The translations under genes were made by a program, and so were the position numbers. From the NCBI GenBank assembly GCA_029005335.1, contig JAQXFT010000199.1, positions 1 through 8,887 on the forward strand: DNA of 8,887 bases. Direction: 5' to 3'. The stretch's first letter is position 1, and each line of letters begins with the position of its first letter. The DNA is from Oscillospiraceae bacterium. GTDB lineage: Bacteria > Bacillota > Clostridia > Oscillospirales > Ruminococcaceae. The notes beneath the pieces are model-generated. The model made no database searches. It worked only from the letters and a program-made list of their open reading frames with translations, and was not told the DNA's origin. Shown here piece after piece: positions 1 through 6,434 of this stretch.

Positions 1-1
1 T

Positions 2-772
2 TCAGGAGCTATATCACCCGATAAAGGAATTATGATTATTCCATGTGCAAACTATTACTCCATGAATATCGGAAAGCGTTTCTGGGCTATGGATAATACA
101 GATATAAACAGAATGTTTCCGGGCTATAATCTCGGCGAAACTACTCAGCGTATTGCTGACGGTCTTTTTTCTGAAATTCAGGGCTTTGAATACGGTATTC
201 AGCTTGCAAGCTTCTATCAGCCCGGACAGTTTCTTACTCATGTAAAGCATATGGTTACAGGGTTTACAACTGATGAGGGACTTTCAGATTTCGGCTTGCC
301 TTATGCCGTTCGCAGAACCCCACGCCCCTATGATACTACAACACTTAATTATAACTGGCAGTTGTGGAATACAAAAGCATATTCTCTTTTTACTCAGTCA
401 ACAGATGAACTGAAAGAAGAATCCGCAGTAGAAGCGGTAGATGCTGTTCTGCGTTTTATGAAAAATCATAAAATTATAAGCTATCCGATTCACTCAGGAT
501 ATGTTACTTCAATTATCAGTGAATCAGATATGATACAGCTTCATTCTCCCTGCGGTGGAATATGCAGAATACTGACAAAAACCGGCAGGGTTGCTGAGGC
601 CGGACAGGTTATAGCCGAGATACTCAATCCTCTGAACTGTGATGTAATCGCACGTATAACTGCACCGGAAAAATCAGTCGTCTTTTTCCATATCGCTTCA
701 CCGCTTATTGTTGAGGGAACAGTTATTTTCAAGCTGGTAAAAAATGAAATCCATGATACAAAGGAAGAATAA
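2..772 (+). CDS. AstE/AspA-like (M14-type) zinc hydrolase family protein, 5' end missing
   Basis: The reading frame is open to the left edge, so the true start is outside the window; the ATG at 32 is internal, since family-like sequence (SGAISPDKGI) precedes it. Numbering from that ATG, IPCANYYSMNIGKRF and DNTDINRMFPG (residues 21-31) match the segment of the succinylglutamate desuccinylase/aspartoacylase family that carries the substrate-binding Asn-Arg pair. A C-terminal beta-rich, lipoyl-like domain follows from about residue 155 (SGYVTSII to the end). The first two zinc ligands (His and Glu of a GNE-type motif) would lie upstream and cannot be checked. The usual DLH ligand position reads QLAS (57-60), with His70 and His73 nearby. 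The reaction is unknown; related proteins in clostridia are annotated only by family. The gene is probably co-transcribed with the next ORF, 2 bp downstream. Confidence 0.85.
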   Translation, partial: SGAISPDKGIMIIPCANYYSMNIGKRFWAMDNTDINRMFPGYNLGETTQRIADGLFSEIQGFEYGIQLASFYQPGQFLTHVKHMVTGFTTDEGLSDFGLPYAVRRTPRPYDTTTLNYNWQLWNTKAYSLFTQSTDELKEESAVEAVDAVLRFMKNHKIISYPIHSGYVTSIISESDMIQLHSPCGGICRILTKTGRVAEAGQVIAEILNPLNCDVIARITAPEKSVVFFHIASPLIVEGTVIFKLVKNEIHDTKEE

Positions 773-774
773 AT

Positions 775-1038
775 ATGATTTTAATTACCGTTTCAGATAT
801 TCAGGAAATGGGAAGACTATGCTATGAGCTAGGAAGCAGACATATCACAGCCTCAATCAGTGGGAAAAGTGTCAGATGTCCTTTTGATGAGACTCTTTTC
901 CAAAGCCTTAAAGCTCTTGGATTCAATGCGGAAAAAATATGCAGTGAAAGTCCGGATACAAAAACCACATTTTGCACTTCCTCTGAAAATCGTACTACAT
1001 ATACTTTCACTTCAACCACAACATATACAAGCAAATAA
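775..1038 (+). CDS. Small hypothetical protein, 87 aa, Thr/Ser-rich tail
   Basis: I do not recognise this protein. It starts at an ATG 2 bp after the stop of the M14-type gene and has a good ribosome binding site (AAGGAAG, 761-767) 7 bases upstream, which argues for translation as the last gene of that transcript. The first 55 residues look like a small soluble alpha/beta fold (for example FDETLFQSLKALGFNAEKI). The last 25 are low complexity, rich in Thr, Ser and Tyr (TTYTFTSTTTYTSK). There is no signal peptide or membrane segment. Cys35, Cys56 and Cys67 show no metal-site spacing. It may be a family accessory protein, a frameshifted remnant, or an orphan. The case for a real gene is the ribosome binding site and tight coupling, not homology. 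Confidence 0.5.
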   Translation: MILITVSDIQEMGRLCYELGSRHITASISGKSVRCPFDETLFQSLKALGFNAEKICSESPDTKTTFCTSSENRTTYTFTSTTTYTSK

Positions 1039-1072
1039 ATTTAAAAGGGGCGAACCTATAAAGGTTCGCCCC
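1036..1072 (-). terminator. Rho-independent terminator of the gat-aspS operon
   Basis: There is a perfect 11-bp stem (1047-1057 with 1062-1072, GGGGCGAACCT) and a 4-base loop. Read on the minus strand, the stem is followed at once by TTTTAAATTTA (1046-1036), a good U-tract, 17 bases after the aspS stop codon. Read on the plus strand, the stem is followed by GAAGCTTAT, a poor U-tract, so it can only weakly end the converging plus-strand transcript. The T-tract overlaps the stop codon of the small plus-strand gene. Confidence 0.9.
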
Positions 1073-1088
1073 GAAGCTTATAAAAATT

Positions 1089-2471
1089 TTATGGACGGAG
1101 TCTGTCTCTGTCTCTCGGAAATGCTGTAGCTTTCTTGATATTGTCAAGTCCCAGAATATTCTGTACAATACGTTCAAGTCCAAGTCCCATTCCGCCGTGA
1201 GGTGGCATTCCGTATTTGTGCATGGTCAGATAGTCCTCAAAATCATCAGTATTCATTCCTCTGGACTTCATTTTTGCAACCTGCATTTCGTAATCGTGAA
1301 TACGCTGTCCGCCTGTTGTTACTTCGAGACCATTCAGAAGCATATCATAGCTGAGTGTGAAATTCTTGTCCTCGGGGTCGTCCATTGCATAGAAAGGACG
1401 CTTGACTGACGGATAGTGAGTAACGAAAACTATCGGGCAGTTATGCTCTTTAAGGAAGTATTCGCCGAGCCATTTTTCTTCTTCAGGAGCAAAATCGGGT
1501 TCATTAAGAGCCTTGATTCCGACTTCTCCGGGGTGAGCCTCTGCAAAGAGCTTTTTAGCGTCCATAAATCTGATTTTCGGGAATTTTGTAAGCTCAGGAA
1601 GCTTGTTTCCACGTCCGAGGAACATCTCAAGCTCAGCGGAATACTGTTCATTAAGAGTTCTGAACATAAATACAAACATTCTTGCTTCCAAGTCCATTAA
1701 ATCCTCGAAGGAATCAATAAAGCCCATTTCGAGGTCAAGTCCCTGAAATTCATTGATATGTCTGTTAGTGCTGAATTTTTCCGCACGAAATACAGGGCCT
1801 ACTGTATAGGCTTTCTGGAAAACGCCGACCATAATCTGCTTGTACATCTGCGGACTCTGATTGAGATATGCTTTTCTTCCGAAATAATCAACTTCAAACA
1901 TATCAGCTCCGCCCTCAGCTCCTGATTCAACCATTTTCGGCGGAACAAATTCGGTAAAGCCTTCCTGACGGAGAAACTCCCTGAATGAATACATGACACC
2001 GTCACAGATACGCATAATAGCACGTATTTTCGGATTTCTCAGGGCAATTACCCTGTTGTCAAGAAGTGTATTGAGGTTAAGCTTATCAATCTTGCGGTCG
2101 TTGCTTACTTCAACCGGAAGAACTGCTGCACGTCCTGAAATACGCTTCATATCGTCAATGCGGACATCAAATCCCAGTCTGCTTCTTTCCTCTGCAATAA
2201 CTGTTCCGTCAATGATAACACATTCTTCACAGCTGAAATCCTTGAATCCTTCAGAATCAATATTGCTTTTTCCGTCCTCCCATACGCACTGGAAAACCAT
2301 TCTTGAAGTGCGGATATTTACGAACGCAAAACCACTCATTTCCTTTATACGGTGAATAGTACCCTTTAAAGTAACCTTGTCGCCGTCCTTGATAGTACCT
2401 TTCTGAAAGCCGTCAATAACGTAGGCTATATCAGTTGTATCTGTTTTCTTTTCAAAATCAAGAAAATCCAT
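1089..2471 (-). CDS. aspS: Archaeal-type aspartyl-tRNA synthetase (probably aspartate--tRNA(Asp/Asn) ligase)
   Basis: This class II synthetase attaches aspartate to tRNA(Asp) and, if non-discriminating, also to tRNA(Asn) for later amidation. At 460 residues it fits the short archaeal/AspRS2 type, which lacks the large insertion of the standard bacterial enzyme. Residues 30-110 are an OB-fold anticodon-binding domain (KGTIHRIKEMSGFAFVNIR). The catalytic core has NQSPQMYKQIM (204-214), motif 2 FRAEKFSTNRHINEF (228-242), TTGGQRIHDYE (385-395), motif 3 GMGLGLERIV (427-436) and the typical end FPRDRDRLRP. It is the last gene of the gat operon, 4 bp after gatB, with its ribosome binding site (AAAGGAGG, 2481-2488) inside the gatB end. 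AsnRS is less likely because motif 2 (RHINEFQGLDLEMGF) is AspRS-like. The dual specificity is inferred mainly from its place with gatCAB. Confidence 0.93.
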   Translation of the reverse strand: MDFLDFEKKTDTTDIAYVIDGFQKGTIKDGDKVTLKGTIHRIKEMSGFAFVNIRTSRMVFQCVWEDGKSNIDSEGFKDFSCEECVIIDGTVIAEERSRLGFDVRIDDMKRISGRAAVLPVEVSNDRKIDKLNLNTLLDNRVIALRNPKIRAIMRICDGVMYSFREFLRQEGFTEFVPPKMVESGAEGGADMFEVDYFGRKAYLNQSPQMYKQIMVGVFQKAYTVGPVFRAEKFSTNRHINEFQGLDLEMGFIDSFEDLMDLEARMFVFMFRTLNEQYSAELEMFLGRGNKLPELTKFPKIRFMDAKKLFAEAHPGEVGIKALNEPDFAPEEEKWLGEYFLKEHNCPIVFVTHYPSVKRPFYAMDDPEDKNFTLSYDMLLNGLEVTTGGQRIHDYEMQVAKMKSRGMNTDDFEDYLTMHKYGMPPHGGMGLGLERIVQNILGLDNIKKATAFPRDRDRLRP

Positions 2472-2475
2472 TAGA

Positions 2476-3927
2476 TTAATCCTCCTTTAAATTTTCGAGG
2501 GCATCGTTTACAGCCTTGTTTACTGATGCCGGATTTGCTTTGCCTTTAAGCTGTTTCATAACCTGTCCGATAAAGAAACCGACAATCTTTGTCTGACCAC
2601 TCTTATACTGTTCAACTGCCTTTGGATTTGCATTTATTATATCCTGAACAGCCTTTCCTATAAGCTCAGAATCATCAACCTGTTCGAGTTCGTTATCCCT
2701 GATGAATTTTTCGATATCGAAATTTTCATCGCCAAAGAACATATTCTCAAAAACAGTTTTTCCGACCTGTTTATTGATTCTGCCTGCCTTGACGATATTA
2801 ACAAACTGTGCAAACCTTTCGGGAGCAAGCTTTATATCCTCAGGCTGAATATTTTTTTCATTCATGAAGTAAAGTATCTGAGTAATAATCCAGTAGCGGA
2901 CTTCTGACGGGTCTTTGCAAAGCTCAACAGTCTTTTCAAAGAGCTGTGCGAAATACTTTGAACCTGCAATAATTCCGGCATCTTCTTCAGAAAGTCCGAA
3001 ATCTGAAACATAACGCCTTGCCTTTGCGTCTGAAAATTCGGGACAGATTGAAATATAGTGCTGAATTTCTTCCTCCGAAATGCTTACGGGCGGAATATCA
3101 GGTTCGGGGAAGTATCTGTAATCCTGTGCATTTTCCTTTGAACGCATTGCAAAGGTCTTGCCCTTGTTTTCGTCCCAGCGTCTGGTTTCCTGAACTACTC
3201 TTTCACCGCTTTCAAGAAGTGCAATCTGTCTCTTTGATTCAAATGCAATAGCACGTTCGATAGATTTGAAAGAGTTGATGTTCTTCATTTCGGTACGAGT
3301 ACCAAATTCCTTGCTTCCCTTAGGACGTACAGAAAGGTTTACATCGGCACGCATTGAACCCTGTTCCATTTTACAGTCGGAAATTCCGAGATATTCAAAC
3401 GTACTCTTTAATTTCGCAAGATATGCAATAACTTCTTCTGTCTCACGGAAATCGGGTTCTGATACGATTTCAATCAGCGGAACTCCGCAACGGTTATAAT
3501 CGGGATATGTTGCATCACCGAACATTGAGTGAACAAGCTTTCCGGCATCTTCTTCCATGTGAATTTCGTGAATACGGATTGTGACATCTTTTCCGGATTT
3601 TGTTTTCAAGTCAACGTGACCGTTCTGTGCAAAAGGCAGATAGAGCTGTGAAATCTGGTAAGCCTTAGGAAGGTCGGGATAGAAATAGTTTTTACGGTCG
3701 AATTTATTATATCTCGTTATATCACAGTTGAGAGCCAATCCTGCTCTCACGGCATATTCAAGCACCTGCTTGTTGAGTATAGGGAGAGTTCCGGGCATAC
3801 CTGTACAAACCGGACAGCAATGCGTATTAGGAGCTCCTCCGAATTCAGTACTGCAAGAACAGAATATTTTGGTTTTTGTAGCAAGTTCAACGTGAACTTC
3901 CAGACCCATAACAATTTCCCAATCCAT
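2476..3927 (-). CDS. gatB: Asp/Glu-tRNA amidotransferase subunit B
   Basis: GatB is the kinase and tRNA-binding subunit of GatCAB. It uses ATP to activate the side chain of Asp on tRNA(Asn) or Glu on tRNA(Gln), and ammonia from GatA completes the amide. The length of 483 residues is normal. The start region has the Cys-rich metal site (Cys23, Cys25, Cys38, Cys41 in FCSC and CCPVCTGMPG). The cradle domain has RKNYFYPDLPKAYQISQ (78-94), HMEEDAGK (123-130), GSMRADVNLSVRP (190-202) and RTEMKNINSF (211-220). The C-terminal helical and YqeY-like tail, from about 335, ends in GKANPASVNKAVNDALENL and contacts the tRNA elbow. The ATG is one base after the gatA stop (TAAAATG), with AGGAGG (3937-3942) inside gatA, so the two are probably translationally coupled. 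All expected motifs are intact. Confidence 0.97.
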   Translation of the reverse strand: MDWEIVMGLEVHVELATKTKIFCSCSTEFGGAPNTHCCPVCTGMPGTLPILNKQVLEYAVRAGLALNCDITRYNKFDRKNYFYPDLPKAYQISQLYLPFAQNGHVDLKTKSGKDVTIRIHEIHMEEDAGKLVHSMFGDATYPDYNRCGVPLIEIVSEPDFRETEEVIAYLAKLKSTFEYLGISDCKMEQGSMRADVNLSVRPKGSKEFGTRTEMKNINSFKSIERAIAFESKRQIALLESGERVVQETRRWDENKGKTFAMRSKENAQDYRYFPEPDIPPVSISEEEIQHYISICPEFSDAKARRYVSDFGLSEEDAGIIAGSKYFAQLFEKTVELCKDPSEVRYWIITQILYFMNEKNIQPEDIKLAPERFAQFVNIVKAGRINKQVGKTVFENMFFGDENFDIEKFIRDNELEQVDDSELIGKAVQDIINANPKAVEQYKSGQTKIVGFFIGQVMKQLKGKANPASVNKAVNDALENLKED

Positions 3928-3928
3928 T

Positions 3929-5389
3929 TTACTTCACCTCCTGTTTGTGATAGTCAGTCATCTGCTGATAAGCATAGGCTGTATTCAGTACCTTTGTATC
4001 TGAAAGTGCCTGTCCCATGAGCTGTACACCTATCGGCATACCGTTCTTATCAAATCCGCATGGCATTGAAATTCCGGGAAGTCCTGCTATATTTGCCGAA
4101 ACAGTAAATACGTCAGAAAGATACATGGCAAGAGGATTGCTCAGGCTCTTTCCTATTTCCGGAGCTGTTGAAGGAGCTGTCGGACAGAGAATCAGGTCAT
4201 ATTCTGAGAAAATCTCATCAAACTGCTTTTTTATAACTGCCTTTACTTTAAGTGCTTTTCTGTAGTATGCATCATAATAACCGCTTGAAAGTACAAAAGT
4301 ACCAAGAAGAATACGTTTTTTTACTTCCTTTCCGAATCCCTCGCTTCTTGTTGCATTGTACATATCAACAAGACTGCTGTAATTATCTGAGCGGAATCCG
4401 TATTTTACACCGTCAAATCTTGAGAGATTGGAGCTTGCTTCAGCAGTGGCAATTATATAGTATGCCGGTATAGCATATTCAGCAAAGGGAAGTGAAATTT
4501 CCTCAACAACTGCTCCTGCATTCTCAAGAACTCTTGCTGCCTGTCTTGTCTTTTCAGCAACTTCGGAATCAAGTCCCTTATTGTCATACCATTCCTTTGG
4601 AATACCGATTTTCAAGCCCTTTATATCACCTGTAAGTGATGAAAGATAATCCGGATATTCAATATCCAGTGAAGTACCGTCCATAGAATCCTTACCGCTG
4701 ATAATATCCATAATCGCAGCACAATCGGCAGCATCTTTACCTATAGGTCCAATCTGGTCAAGTGATGAAGCATATGCTATAAGTCCGAAACGTGAAACTG
4801 TTCCGTATGTCGGCTTGAATCCCGTAACACCGCAGTATGATGCCGGCTGACGTATTGAACCTCCGGTATCAGAACCAAGCGTTATAAGGGACATTTTTCC
4901 GGCTACAGAAGAAGCAGAGCCTCCGGAAGAGCCTCCGGTAACCTTATTCAAATCCCATGGGTTGTGAACTGCACCATAATAAGAAGTTTCGGAAGTACTT
5001 CCCATGGCAAATTCGTCCATATTAAGCTTTCCGACTGTAACAAGTCCTGCATTATCAAGCCTTTCCATAACTGTTGCATTGTATACAGGTGTAAAATCTC
5101 CTAAAATACGTGAAGCACACGTTGTTTTTATACCCTTTGTACAGATATTGTCCTTTATTGCAATCGGTACACCTGCAAGCGGTGAATCAAGCTCACCGGA
5201 ATTTATTTTCTTCTGCACTTCCTCCGCCTGTGCGAGAGCCTTTTCACGGCATATTGTGATATAGGCATTAATTTTCCCGTTATTTGCCTCAGCGGAATCA
5301 AGAACCTGCTTTGTTGCTTCAACGGCAGTAAGCTTGCCTTCTCTGATAGCTTTACCGGTTTCAAGAGCAGTCATCTTAAAAATATCCAA
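3929..5389 (-). CDS. gatA: Asp/Glu-tRNA amidotransferase subunit A (glutaminase)
   Basis: GatA belongs to the amidase signature family. It hydrolyses glutamine and passes ammonia through a tunnel to GatB. The catalytic Ser-cisSer-Lys triad is complete: Lys79 (GVPIAIKDNI), Ser154 (TGGSSGGSAS) and Ser178 (GSDTGGSIRQPAS). These numbers match those I recall for the Staphylococcus aureus enzyme. The 486-residue length is typical. The C-terminal part has LILCPTAPSTAPEIG and the GLPGISMPCGF segment of amidases. The start is fixed by AGGAGG (5397-5402), 7 bases upstream, which overlaps the gatC stop codon; the gap to gatC is 12 bp. The protein is cytoplasmic, without a signal peptide. I see no missing or odd residue. 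Confidence 0.97.
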   Translation of the reverse strand: MDIFKMTALETGKAIREGKLTAVEATKQVLDSAEANNGKINAYITICREKALAQAEEVQKKINSGELDSPLAGVPIAIKDNICTKGIKTTCASRILGDFTPVYNATVMERLDNAGLVTVGKLNMDEFAMGSTSETSYYGAVHNPWDLNKVTGGSSGGSASSVAGKMSLITLGSDTGGSIRQPASYCGVTGFKPTYGTVSRFGLIAYASSLDQIGPIGKDAADCAAIMDIISGKDSMDGTSLDIEYPDYLSSLTGDIKGLKIGIPKEWYDNKGLDSEVAEKTRQAARVLENAGAVVEEISLPFAEYAIPAYYIIATAEASSNLSRFDGVKYGFRSDNYSSLVDMYNATRSEGFGKEVKKRILLGTFVLSSGYYDAYYRKALKVKAVIKKQFDEIFSEYDLILCPTAPSTAPEIGKSLSNPLAMYLSDVFTVSANIAGLPGISMPCGFDKNGMPIGVQLMGQALSDTKVLNTAYAYQQMTDYHKQEVK

Positions 5390-5401
5390 TATATCTCCTC
5401 C

Positions 5402-5689
5402 TTAATCGACGGTTTTTGGAACGATAAAGGCTTCTTCGGTATGGGCGGGAGCATTCTTTAAAATTTCCTCACGCTCATATGAAGCTCTGACCTCATCATC
5501 TCTCATAACGTTAGTAATACTGAAAATGTGAGAAAGCGGTTCGATATTTTCAGTATCCAACTGATTCAGAATGTCCATATAGTTTACAATTTCGCTCATC
5601 TGCGACTGCATTTCAGCAACTTCATCTTCATCAAGCTTAATTCTGCTCAGATTAGCGACATATGAAACCAACTCATTAGTAATCTGCAT
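5402..5689 (-). CDS. gatC: Asp/Glu-tRNA amidotransferase subunit C
   Basis: GatC is the small subunit that wraps around GatA and GatB and stabilises the complex. The 95-residue product is of normal length and shows the family pattern: VSYVANLSRIKLDEDEV near the start, a central helix with MSEIVNYMDILNQLDTENIEP, then FSITNVMRDDEVR and the C-terminal ILKNAPAHTEEAFIVPK. I chose the ATG at 5689 because AGGAGG (5695-5700) lies 5 bases before it and the family N-terminus begins there. The frame stays open to a GTG at 5776, but that codon lies inside the T-box antiterminator and its extra 29 residues would be encoded by the terminator hairpin. It is the first gene of the operon, and its expression depends on T-box readthrough. 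Confidence 0.95.
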   Translation of the reverse strand: MQITNELVSYVANLSRIKLDEDEVAEMQSQMSEIVNYMDILNQLDTENIEPLSHIFSITNVMRDDEVRASYEREEILKNAPAHTEEAFIVPKTVD

Positions 5690-5706
5690 GATAACCTCCT
5701 GATTAT

Positions 5707-5766
5707 AAAAATTAAAGGAAGTCAGAAAATCCTCCCTTAAAAACAAAGGGACGAAATCTGACTTCC
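5707..5766 (-). terminator. Regulated intrinsic terminator of the T-box
   Basis: GGAAGTCAGA (5766-5757) pairs perfectly over 10 bp with TCTGACTTCC (5726-5717). An inner helix has CCCTT (5750-5746) with AAGGG (5738-5734). A U-rich run, TTTAATTTTT (5716-5707), follows. It ends 17 bases before the gatC ATG and stops transcription when the cognate tRNA is charged. Confidence 0.93.
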
Positions 5767-5779
5767 GCGGTACCACCCT
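5747..5779 (-). promoter_or_regulatory. T-box antiterminator element
   Basis: AGGGTGGTACCGCGG (5779-5765) is the conserved T-box sequence. AGGG (5776-5779) pairs with CCCT (5747-5750), and CGGAA (5763-5767) pairs with TTTCG (5752-5756), leaving the TGGTACC bulge to bind the tRNA acceptor end. This helix uses bases 5757-5766, which also form the 5' arm of the terminator, so the two structures exclude each other. The base after TGG is T, which would pair with an A discriminator or wobble with G. Confidence 0.93.
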
Positions 5780-5897
5780 GATTGACTTTTGAAAATAAAA
5801 AGCCCTCTTTTACAAAGGAAATATAACGCTTTCCGGACGGGCAGTTCTAATAGGCATACACACAAAGCATATACTTTTCTTCTGCCGGCTCATGGAC

Positions 5898-5901
5898 GTT
5901 C
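5898..5901 (-). promoter_or_regulatory. T-box specifier site GAAC: Asn AAC overlapping Glu GAA
   Basis: The 3' side of the specifier loop reads CTGAACG (5903-5897). AAC (5900-5898) is in the canonical place: it is followed by one purine (G5897) and then the lower helix (TCC), as in known T-boxes. Shifted one base upstream, GAA (5901-5899) is a Glu codon. The other triplets in the loop are TGA (stop) and ACG (Thr), neither of which fits the regulated pathway. Both Asn and Glu do. Confidence 0.75.
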
Positions 5902-5992
5902 AGGAATCCGACCGATTACCGCATTTTCAGCAACAGCAGTTCTCTGTAAATCAGCAAAAAACAGATTCATGTTCCAATCAACGCTTTTAACT

Positions 5993-6021
5993 ACTATATC
6001 ATATTTTTCAGAATTTGTCAA
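5993..6021 (-). promoter_or_regulatory. Sigma-A type promoter of the gatCAB-aspS operon
   Basis: A perfect -35 TTGACA (6016-6021) is followed by a 17-base spacer and -10 TATAGT (5993-5998; 5 of 6 consensus bases). Transcription would start near 5984-5986, which fits the beginning of Stem I. The promoter is strong and shows no obvious operator, so control is probably left to the T-box. Confidence 0.92.
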
Positions 6022-6060
6022 TAGCTTTTTCCGAAAAAAAATTTTTATTGCAAAGATAAA

Positions 6061-6337
6061 TTAATACAGCACCCAGCCGTTTTCACGAAACATAGCTTTA
6101 TTGTAAAGGATTCCGGCACAGTTTGCAGCATATGGCAATGCATATATTCCGTCCTGAGAAATAAATTCAAGTTCCTTTGCAATCTGCAGATATGACGGCT
6201 TTATATCCGAAATTCCCTCAAAGTCCGAAATATCCATAAAAAGTTCCGCTTTCCTTGTCACTGCAACCGCCCATTGCAAGTACCGACGAAAACACTGCCA
6301 TAGATGTCGCAAAAGTGATAATTTTTCTGAGTCTCAT
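6061..6337 (-). pseudogene. Remnant of an ABC transporter sugar-binding lipoprotein gene
   Basis: Two pieces of one family lie in different frames. From the ATG at 6337, with GAGGAAA (6342-6348) upstream, the frame encodes MRLRKIITFATSMAVFSSVL followed by AMGGC: a charged start, a hydrophobic core and a lipobox with Cys25. It meets a TGA at 6218-6220 after 39 codons. The second frame, clear from about 6240 to the stop at 6061, reads LFMDISDFEGISDIKPSYL and then DGIYALPYAANCAGILYNKAMFRENGW. This is a typical internal segment of extracellular solute-binding proteins (family 1). Such proteins are usually 400 residues or more. Here roughly 70 residues after the lipobox and everything after ENGW are missing. 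The gene is therefore dead through at least one internal deletion and a 3' deletion. It probably once served sugar uptake alongside the neighbouring glucosidase. Confidence 0.85.
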
Positions 6338-6395
6338 CTGATTTCCTCATTATTAATTATTTACGTTTTATTGTTGCATTTCAGTATATTTTAAT

Positions 6396-6434
6396 GATAT
6401 AATAGATATGTATCAGAATAAAATCAATTATATC
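6396..6434. repeat. AT-rich inverted repeat at the end of the GH31 gene
   Basis: GATATAATAGAT (6396-6407) and ATCAATTATATC (6423-6434) are inverted copies matching at 11 of 12 positions, with a 15-base loop. The right arm contains the GH31 stop codon (6424-6426). No U-tract follows on either strand, so it is at best a weak terminator or mRNA-end hairpin. In such AT-rich sequence it may be chance. Confidence 0.35.

Larger units (their letters stand above)
5707..5986 (-). ncRNA. T-box riboswitch leader of the gatCAB-aspS operon
   Basis: This 5' leader senses uncharged tRNA and switches between a terminator and an antiterminator. Stem I can be folded by hand. Pairs at 5973-5976 with 5893-5896 sit above tandem A-G and G-A mismatches (5978/5891 and 5979/5890) that resemble the conserved GA kink-turn motif. 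Then come the specifier loop (5969-5972 opposite 5897-5903), a 7-bp helix (5962-5968 with 5904-5910), a second 7-bp helix (5949-5955 with 5911-5917), a 5' bulge holding AGAGA (5941-5945), and a 5-bp distal stem (5936-5940 with 5918-5922) whose loop contains GTTGCTGAAA. Stem III is 5798-5804 with 5784-5790. The T-box sequence and the terminator follow. The leader is about 300 bases and starts 6-8 bases after the -10. The Stem II region (about 5805-5880) was not resolved. Confidence 0.95.

Noticed and set aside
1993..2355. Plus-strand ORFs inside the aspS, gatB and gatA region (for example 1993-2355, 3018-3251, 5004-5264)
   Set aside because: All are antisense to conserved genes with complete motifs and lack ribosome binding sites or recognisable products.
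5690..5776. N-terminal extension of GatC starting at a GTG at 5776
   Set aside because: This start lies inside the T-box antiterminator and the added residues come from the terminator hairpin. The ATG at 5689 has a strong ribosome binding site and gives the normal family N-terminus.
5791..5857. Possible extra terminator: GCCC (5840-5843), then GGGC followed by TTTTTATTTT on the minus strand
   Set aside because: The GGC and T-run form T-box Stem III (5798-5804 with 5784-5790) in the standard position, so they are better explained as part of the leader fold.
6374..6403. Promoter-like TTGCAT - 18 bases - TATAAT on the plus strand
   Set aside because: It would drive only antisense RNA into the GH31 3' end. 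The stretch is very AT-rich, so a match of this quality is expected by chance.
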